Positions 7,101 through 11,724 of a DNA stretch of 11,724 nucleotides are shown here, one piece after another. Location: NCBI GenBank assembly GCA_021201175.1, contig JAJQFK010000125.1:1-11724 (forward strand), written 5' to 3'. Numbering within the stretch: position 1 is the stretch's first letter; every line of letters begins with the position of its first letter. The notes beneath the pieces are model-generated. The model saw only the letters and a list, made by a program, of their open reading frames with translations. It was not told the DNA's origin and searched no databases. The position numbers and the translations under genes were made by a program. Source of the stretch: Candidatus Gastranaerophilales bacterium (lineage in GTDB: Bacteria; Cyanobacteriota; Vampirovibrionia; Gastranaerophilales; Gastranaerophilaceae).

Positions 7101-7388
7101 ATGACAATAAGACCATTAGGCGACAAAATTGTTATTAAAGTTATTGAAGATGCAGAACAAACTTCGGGCGGAATTTTCATACCTGACAGTGCAAAAGAAA
7201 AATCACAAAAAGGTGAAGTAATAGCAGTCGGAACTGGTAAAATAAATGAAAAGGGCGAAAGAGAACCTATGGACGTTAAAACAGGCGAGGTTGTTCTGTT
7301 TGCGAAATATGCCGGAACTGATGTTAAAGTTGCGGATGAAACATTAAAAATAATGTCTGTATCAGATGTTTTAGGCGTAATTGAATAA
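7101..7388 (+). CDS. groES: Co-chaperonin GroES (Hsp10)
   Basis: 95 residues, the usual GroES length. Seven copies form the lid that closes the GroEL cavity during ATP-driven folding of cytoplasmic proteins. The N-terminus IRPLGDKIVIKV is the conserved first strand. The mobile loop that docks on GroEL is at about 17-35, with the hydrophobic contact GGIFIP. The downstream KGEVIAVG and the C-terminal strand motif are also typical. A strong AAGGAGG (7087-7093) stands 7 nt before the ATG, fitting high expression. It forms an operon with groEL, 24 nt downstream. Confidence 0.98.
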   Translation: MTIRPLGDKIVIKVIEDAEQTSGGIFIPDSAKEKSQKGEVIAVGTGKINEKGEREPMDVKTGEVVLFAKYAGTDVKVADETLKIMSVSDVLGVIE

Positions 7389-7412
7389 TAAGTTTTTTAG
7401 GGAGATAAAAAA

Positions 7413-9062
7413 ATGGCTAAAAAAATAATTTTTAATGAAGATGCTCGTAAAGGGCTTTTAAAAGGTATTGACGCTGTTGCAGATGCCGTAAAAGTTACAC
7501 TTGGACCAAAAGGACGTAATGTTATATTAGAAAAGAAATTTGGCTCACCTCAAATTGTTAACGACGGTGTAACAATTGCAAAAGAAATAGAACTTGAAGA
7601 TCCTCTTGAAAATTCAGGTGCTCAGTTATTAAAAGAAGTTTCTTCAAAGACAAATGATGTAGCAGGAGATGGAACAACAACAGCTTCTGTTCTGGCACAG
7701 GCAATTGTAAAAGAAGGAGTAAGAAACCTTACGGCAGGTGCAAACCCGATGTGCATGAAAAGAGGTATGGATAAAGCCGTAGATATCGCACTTGAAACAA
7801 TTAAAAAAATGTCACAACCTGTTGATTCACAAGAAAAACTGGCACAGGTTGCAGCAATTTCCGCCGGCAATAATGAAGAAATTGGTAAACTTGTTGCGCA
7901 AGCAATGGAAAAAGTTGGTCATGACGGTGTTATAACTGTTGAAGAATCAAAATCAACGGGAACAAATCTTAAAGTTGTTGAAGGTATGCAATTTGATAAA
8001 GGTTACATTTCTCCGTATTTTGTTACCGACGCAGAAAGAATGGAAGCTGTTCTTGAAGACGCTTATGTACTTTGCGTTAACAAAAAAATCAACTTAATTG
8101 CAGATTTAGTACCGGTTCTTGAACAAGTTGCAAGAGATGGTCGTTCTTTATTAATTATTGCGGAAGATGTTGAAGGCGAAGCACTGGCAACGCTGGTTGT
8201 TAATACAATGAGAAAAGTTTTAAGAGCTGTTGCTGTTAAAGCTCCGGGATTCGGCGACAGAAGAAAAGCAATGTTGGAAGATATTGCTATTTTAACCGGC
8301 GGTCAATTATTCACTGAAGAACTTGGCATAAAGCTTGAAAATGTTACAGTTCAAATGTTAGGACAAGCAAAACGCGTTACTGTAACAAAAGATGATACAA
8401 CAATTGTTGTAAACGATGATACAAAACAAGCAATTTCTGAAAGAGTAAAACTTATAAAAAGACAAATTGAAATGTCAGATTCAGAATATGACAAAGAAAA
8501 ACTTCAAGAAAGATTGGCAAAACTTTCCGGCGGTGTTGCAGTTATTGAAGTAGGCGCAGCTTCAGAAGTTGAACTTAAAGAAAGAAAACTTAGAATTGAA
8601 GATGCACTTAACGCTACAAGAGCAGCAAAAGAAGAAGGTATTGTACCCGGAGGCGGTGTTGCTTTAATCAGAGTTATGCAAGACCTTGAAAAATCTATTA
8701 ATATAGTAAATTACACAACAGAAGATGAAAAAGTAGGATTTAGAATTTTACTTGACTCTTTATATGTACCGTTGAAACAAATAGCTGATAATGCAGGTGT
8801 AAAAGGTGAAGTTGTAGTTGAAACAGTTAAAAAACTTCCTGTAAACGAAGGCTATGATGCAATGACAAATAAATATACCGATATGATTAAATCAGGTATA
8901 GTTGACCCTGCAAAAGTTACAAGAAGTGCACTTCAAAACGCAGTTTCTGTAGCAAGCATGCTGTTGACAACAGAATCAGCAGTAGTTGATATACCTGCAA
9001 AAGCAGCAGCACCTGCAATGCCTGATATGGGCGGTATGGGAGGAATGGGCGGTATGATGTAA
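7413..9062 (+). CDS. groEL: Chaperonin GroEL (Hsp60)
   Basis: 549 residues, full length. It forms the tetradecameric ATP-driven folding chamber that works with GroES. Nucleotide-site motifs are LGPKGRN at 30-36 and AGDGTTT at 84-90, the latter holding the catalytic Asp86 (Asp87 in E. coli numbering). The equatorial segment DALNATRAAKEEGIVPGGG, with the second key Asp, lies in the C-terminal half. The apical domain is continuous and normal. The protein ends in the flexible Gly-Met tail (GGMGGMGGMM) found in most bacterial GroELs. A GGGAG site precedes the ATG. The operon closes with a strong terminator 31 nt after the stop. Nothing is missing or unusual. Confidence 0.99.
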   Translation: MAKKIIFNEDARKGLLKGIDAVADAVKVTLGPKGRNVILEKKFGSPQIVNDGVTIAKEIELEDPLENSGAQLLKEVSSKTNDVAGDGTTTASVLAQAIVKEGVRNLTAGANPMCMKRGMDKAVDIALETIKKMSQPVDSQEKLAQVAAISAGNNEEIGKLVAQAMEKVGHDGVITVEESKSTGTNLKVVEGMQFDKGYISPYFVTDAERMEAVLEDAYVLCVNKKINLIADLVPVLEQVARDGRSLLIIAEDVEGEALATLVVNTMRKVLRAVAVKAPGFGDRRKAMLEDIAILTGGQLFTEELGIKLENVTVQMLGQAKRVTVTKDDTTIVVNDDTKQAISERVKLIKRQIEMSDSEYDKEKLQERLAKLSGGVAVIEVGAASEVELKERKLRIEDALNATRAAKEEGIVPGGGVALIRVMQDLEKSINIVNYTTEDEKVGFRILLDSLYVPLKQIADNAGVKGEVVVETVKKLPVNEGYDAMTNKYTDMIKSGIVDPAKVTRSALQNAVSVASMLLTTESAVVDIPAKAAAPAMPDMGGMGGMGGMM

Positions 9063-9093
9063 ATATCATCTACCCTACCTTATAAAACATATT

Positions 9094-9130
9094 AAGCGGT
9101 CTGTATAATAAAATACAGACCGCTTTTAAT
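9094..9130 (+). terminator. Intrinsic terminator of groES-groEL
   Basis: A perfect 13-bp stem, AAGCGGTCTGTAT (9094-9106) pairing with ATACAGACCGCTT (9113-9125) around a 6-nt loop AATAAA, is followed by TTAATATATT. The position just after groEL fits rho-independent termination, although the U run is interrupted. Confidence 0.9.
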
Positions 9131-9180
9131 ATATTAAATGGGTTAATATACAGTTTATTTCTGTATTGTAACAAATTTGA

Positions 9181-9209
9181 TTGCATTAGGTTTAATAAAT
9201 ACGTATAAT
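9181..9209 (+). promoter_or_regulatory. Likely sigma-70-type promoter of the prepilin gene
   Basis: TATAAT at 9204-9209 is a perfect -10 box. TTGCAT at 9181-9186 is a half-matching -35 box with the ideal 17-nt spacing. The start would fall near 9216, just ahead of the AGGAG ribosome site (9227-9231), which is 9 nt from the ATG. It lies after the groEL terminator, so the prepilin gene is its own transcription unit. Confidence 0.55.
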
Positions 9210-9240
9210 GGAAATATAATAATAACAGGAGTTTTTAATT

Positions 9241-9981
9241 ATGATATTAAGAAAAACGCAAAAACCCTCATCTTGCCGCGGGGGGGGGAGTTTAGGAACA
9301 CAAAATACACCCGTAAACAATAGTTTAAAGAAATTAAAACGCTTTTCTTTCGGGTTTACATTAGCAGAAGTTCTCTTAACAATGACGATTATAGGTATAA
9401 TTGCGGCTATGACGATTCCTGTTTTAATGACTTCTGTCAGCAAAGCAGAAACAGAAACAAGATTAAAAAAAGCTTATTCAACTTTAGTGAATGCTGTGAA
9501 ACTTGCCGAAGCAAATTTACGTCGTTCTTCAACATCTTGGGATTATTCTCTTTCACCGTATAACTTTTATAATAAATATTTTAAAAATTATATGGTTATT
9601 AATGATGATAGTGATTGCAAAAGCGGCAGCAGTGATTGTACATTCTATCTTGCCGATGGTATGCAATACACACTTCATCAAGAACGGAAAAATTATATTA
9701 TGCGGGTTATGATAGATATAAACGGGGATCAAGATCCGAATGAAGATGGTATTGACCGGTTTTACTTTATTCTTGTTGCGGGAAAATATATGAAATTTGA
9801 TGAAGATGATTACTATTCGTTGACTAAAGCTATAGATAGTTATTGGAGATATTATAGTGATGTTACTTCTGTATCAGAGAGCCGTCTCCTTGATGATTGT
9901 GAAAGTAATGCTATGACATGTTCAGGTTTATTAATGTATACTAACTGGGAAATACCTGATGATTATCCATACGATATATAG
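9241..9981 (+). CDS. Type IV prepilin-like (pseudopilin) protein with long leader
   Basis: 246 residues. Residues 34-62 contain a class III signal: basic KRFSFG, then FTLAEVLLTM and a hydrophobic helix (IIGIIAAMTIPVLM). Prepilin peptidase should cut after Gly38, leaving Phe as first residue and the conserved Glu at mature position 5 (Glu43). The mature domain has four cysteines (126, 133, 220, 227), possibly two disulphides, and an acidic DINGDQDPNEDG loop (159-170) that could bind calcium as in pseudopilins. It is longer than major pilins and stands alone, so it may be a minor pilin, pseudopilin or surface protein of a type II secretion or type IV pilus machine. The 38-residue leader is unusually long and includes a Gly-Gly-Gly encoded by a nine-G run. 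The ATG at 9241 is the only ATG, GTG or TTG in frame before the cleavage site and has a good AGGAG site. The specific role is unknown. Confidence 0.85.
   Translation: MILRKTQKPSSCRGGGSLGTQNTPVNNSLKKLKRFSFGFTLAEVLLTMTIIGIIAAMTIPVLMTSVSKAETETRLKKAYSTLVNAVKLAEANLRRSSTSWDYSLSPYNFYNKYFKNYMVINDDSDCKSGSSDCTFYLADGMQYTLHQERKNYIMRVMIDINGDQDPNEDGIDRFYFILVAGKYMKFDEDDYYSLTKAIDSYWRYYSDVTSVSESRLLDDCESNAMTCSGLLMYTNWEIPDDYPYDI
9280..9288 (+). repeat. Nine-G homopolymer within prepilin leader codons
   Basis: Nine consecutive G residues encode part of Arg-Gly-Gly-Gly at residues 13-16 of the prepilin. Tracts of this length are prone to slipped-strand changes, and gaining or losing one G would put the start out of frame with the pilin. 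In DNA this AT-rich the tract stands out. It is also a place where sequencing can miscount. Confidence 0.75.
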
Positions 9982-10035
9982 TTTGAAAGAATAAATTAAA
10001 ATATAACATATAAAAAAGACTGCATAATTCATTAA

Positions 10036-10078
10036 AAAAAAGTGAAAAGAAATATTCTAAACTTCTTTTCACTTTTTT
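10036..10078. terminator. Bidirectional intrinsic terminator between prepilin and tsf
   Basis: AAAAAAGTGAAAAGAA (10036-10051) pairs perfectly with TTCTTTTCACTTTTTT (10063-10078) around an 11-nt loop. Read on either strand the stem ends in a run of Us, so it can stop both the prepilin transcript (plus) and the rpsB-tsf transcript (minus), which converge here. Confidence 0.88.
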
Positions 10079-10095
10079 ATATTTTATAAATAAAA

Positions 10096-10959
10096 TTATT
10101 TAACCATTTGGCTCATAACTTCTTCAGCGAAGTTGTCCTGTCTTTTTTCAAGTCCTTCACCAAGAGTCCAACGGATAAAAGATTTTATTTCCAATTTTCC
10201 GTTTAGAAGTTGTTCAACAGTCTGGTCGGGATTTTTAACAAACGGCTGTTCAAGCAGGCATTTTTGAGCCATAAGTTTATTAACACGTCCTTCAACTATT
10301 TTTGCTCTTATATTTTCAGGTTTTTTAGCCAAATCTTCTTTACCCATTTCAATTCTGGTTTCTTCTTCTATAACTTCTTGCGGAATTTGTGCTCTGGAAA
10401 CAAATTCAGGAGCAGAAGAAGCGATATGAAGTGCAACATCTTTTAACAATGTTTCATCCTGATTAGAAGCCGAAATCAAAACACCGATTTTACCGTTGTG
10501 AACATAAGTAGCCAAATCACCTTCAAGTATTTCAAATCTTCTTATGCTGATTTTTTCGCCTATTGTTGCGATTTTATCTTTAACTGCATTTTCGATTGTC
10601 ATATTGCAAACAGGGCATACAGAAGCATTTAAAGCCTCCATATTTTGAGGTTTTACGGTCGCAATATGTTTTGCAAGCCCGTTAACAAAGGTTTTGAAAT
10701 CCTCATTTTTGGCAACAAAATCAGTTTCACAGTTGACTTCAACTATTGCACCGGTACCATTTTCAATACAAGTAGCAACTAAACCTTCTGCGGCGATACG
10801 ATTTTGTTTTTTCTCGGCGGAAGCAATACCTTTTTGTCTTAAAAATTCCATTGCTTTTTCTATATTGCCATCGCATTGTTCAAGAGCTTTTTTAGAGTCC
10901 ATAAAACCGGCACCGGTTTTTTCTCTAAGTTCTTTAACCATTACAGCTGTTACTGTCAT
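10096..10959 (-). CDS. tsf: Elongation factor Ts
   Basis: 287 residues, full length. It is the nucleotide exchange factor that recycles EF-Tu-GDP to EF-Tu-GTP in translation. The N-terminal UBA-like domain (1-40) begins with MVKELREKTGAGFMDSKKAL. The core signature TDFVAKN is at 79-85. IGEKISIRR (133-141), HIASSAPEFV (178-187) and the C-terminal IRWTLGEG (262-269) follow in the normal order. The start at 10959 has AAAGGA 8 nt upstream and matches the family start. An uncommon feature is a CPVC pair (115-118) in the linker between the two core subdomains. It lies 17 nt after rpsB, the conserved rpsB-tsf order, and shares the terminator downstream. Confidence 0.98.
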   Translation of the reverse strand: MTVTAVMVKELREKTGAGFMDSKKALEQCDGNIEKAMEFLRQKGIASAEKKQNRIAAEGLVATCIENGTGAIVEVNCETDFVAKNEDFKTFVNGLAKHIATVKPQNMEALNASVCPVCNMTIENAVKDKIATIGEKISIRRFEILEGDLATYVHNGKIGVLISASNQDETLLKDVALHIASSAPEFVSRAQIPQEVIEEETRIEMGKEDLAKKPENIRAKIVEGRVNKLMAQKCLLEQPFVKNPDQTVEQLLNGKLEIKSFIRWTLGEGLEKRQDNFAEEVMSQMVK

Positions 10960-10976
10960 AATAATATCCTTTCAAT

Positions 10977-11724
10977 TTATCCTTCAACAGAAACTGTTTC
11001 TTCTGTATCTGTTTGAGTTGTTTCAGTGTTTACTTCTTCTGTGACGCCGGCATCTTCCGCTTTAACAGATTCTATTTTCTGTACACGATTTGCTTTATTC
11101 TCTCTTAATTGTTTACCCTCAAGAACAGCGTCTGCGAGTTTTGAACAAATCAATTTTATAGCTCTTATTGCGTCATCATTTCCGGGAATAATATAGTCAA
11201 TACCATCGGGGTCAGCATTTGTATCTGCTAAACAGATAACGGGAATATTTAATTTATTAGCTTCCGCAATAGCAATTGCTTCTTTTTTCTGGTCAATAAC
11301 AATAAGCAAATCAGGCATACCTCTCATCTCTTTGATACCGCCTAATGTTTTTGTTAATTTAGAAGTTTTCTCATCATCTGGGCAATTTCTTTCTTAGGTA
11401 ACTTTTCTAATTGCCCTGAGTTTGAAAATTCTTCAATTTCTCTCAATTTGTTAACTCTTCCTCTGATTGTTTCAAAGTTAGTCAACATACCGCCGAGCCA
11501 TCTTCTGTTAACATAATAAGCGCCTGATCTTAAAGCTTCTTCTGCAACAACATCAACTGCCTGTTTTTTAGTACCTACGAAAACTACATTTTTACCTTTT
11601 GCGGCATAATCTCTAACAATTTCGTAAGCAGAATCTAACTTTTCGGAAGTTTTTCTTAAATCTAATACATAAATACCATTTCTTGCCCCGTAAATATAGG
11701 GTTTCATTTTAGGGTTCCATCTTT
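10977..11724 (-). CDS. rpsB: 30S ribosomal protein S2, 5'-partial, with an apparent frameshift
   Basis: S2 of the small ribosomal subunit. The frame is open to the window edge, where RWNPKMKPYIYGARNGIYV begins the conserved N-terminal region; only the first roughly 20 residues are missing. VGTKKQA, RRWLGGMLTNF and, after the break, MRGMPDLLIVID, DTNADPDGIDYIIPGNDDAIRAIKL are S2 hallmarks. The C-terminus is a Thr/Glu-rich acidic tail. The first part runs into TAA at 11356-11354 right after AQMMRKLLN. Adding one A to the run read as AAAA (11369-11366) restores QMMRKTSKLTKTLGGIKEM and joins both halves perfectly. The gene is essential, so a consensus error is the likeliest cause. Slippage of a Lys tRNA by -1 on A-AAA could also yield full protein. 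Confidence 0.95.

Noticed and set aside
10210..11044. Plus-strand open frames opposite tsf and rpsB
   Set aside because: Antisense shadows of well-identified genes, without ribosome sites or domain content.

Overview
The window is AT-rich bacterial DNA whose genes have short leaders, tight spacing and Shine-Dalgarno sites. The proteins point to a Gram-negative-type bacterium. My best guess is a gut lineage of the Melainabacteria/Gastranaerophilales kind. This rests on the FTLAEVLL-type prepilin, the S2 and EF-Ts sequences and the Asn/Lys-rich style of the hypothetical proteins. It is an inference, not something the sequence proves.

Layout. The left edge holds the 3' end of deoC (deoxyribose-phosphate aldolase), broken by an in-frame TAA. 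Next comes a minus-strand four-gene operon (5707 down to 212), read in the order: 357-aa four-helix membrane protein, 779-aa membrane protein with a large helical insert, GH13-type glycoside hydrolase/transglycosylase, and a small one-helix membrane protein. The genes are 1 nt apart, overlapping by 8 nt, and 7 nt apart, so they are almost certainly co-transcribed and translationally coupled. The two large membrane proteins look like distant paralogues. Related short peptides recur at the N-termini of all four products. I recognise no named system here; this is the best candidate in the window for an undescribed one.

The 548-nt gap before the next gene (5708-6255) holds a likely promoter for the operon and a more GC-rich stretch full of hairpins and short repeats (about 5928-6173) that no gene explains. 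On the plus strand follow an alpha/beta hydrolase, then groES-groEL, closed by a strong intrinsic terminator. A separately promoted type IV prepilin-like protein comes next. It has an unusually long leader containing a nine-G tract, a possible phase-variation switch.

The right end carries rpsB-tsf on the minus strand (ribosomal protein S2 and elongation factor Ts), the standard translation operon, convergent with the prepilin across a bidirectional terminator. rpsB runs off the window edge and has an apparent one-base deletion in an A run. With the deoC stop, two conserved housekeeping genes are disrupted in under 12 kb, which suggests consensus errors in the assembly, although real decay or recoding cannot be excluded from sequence alone.
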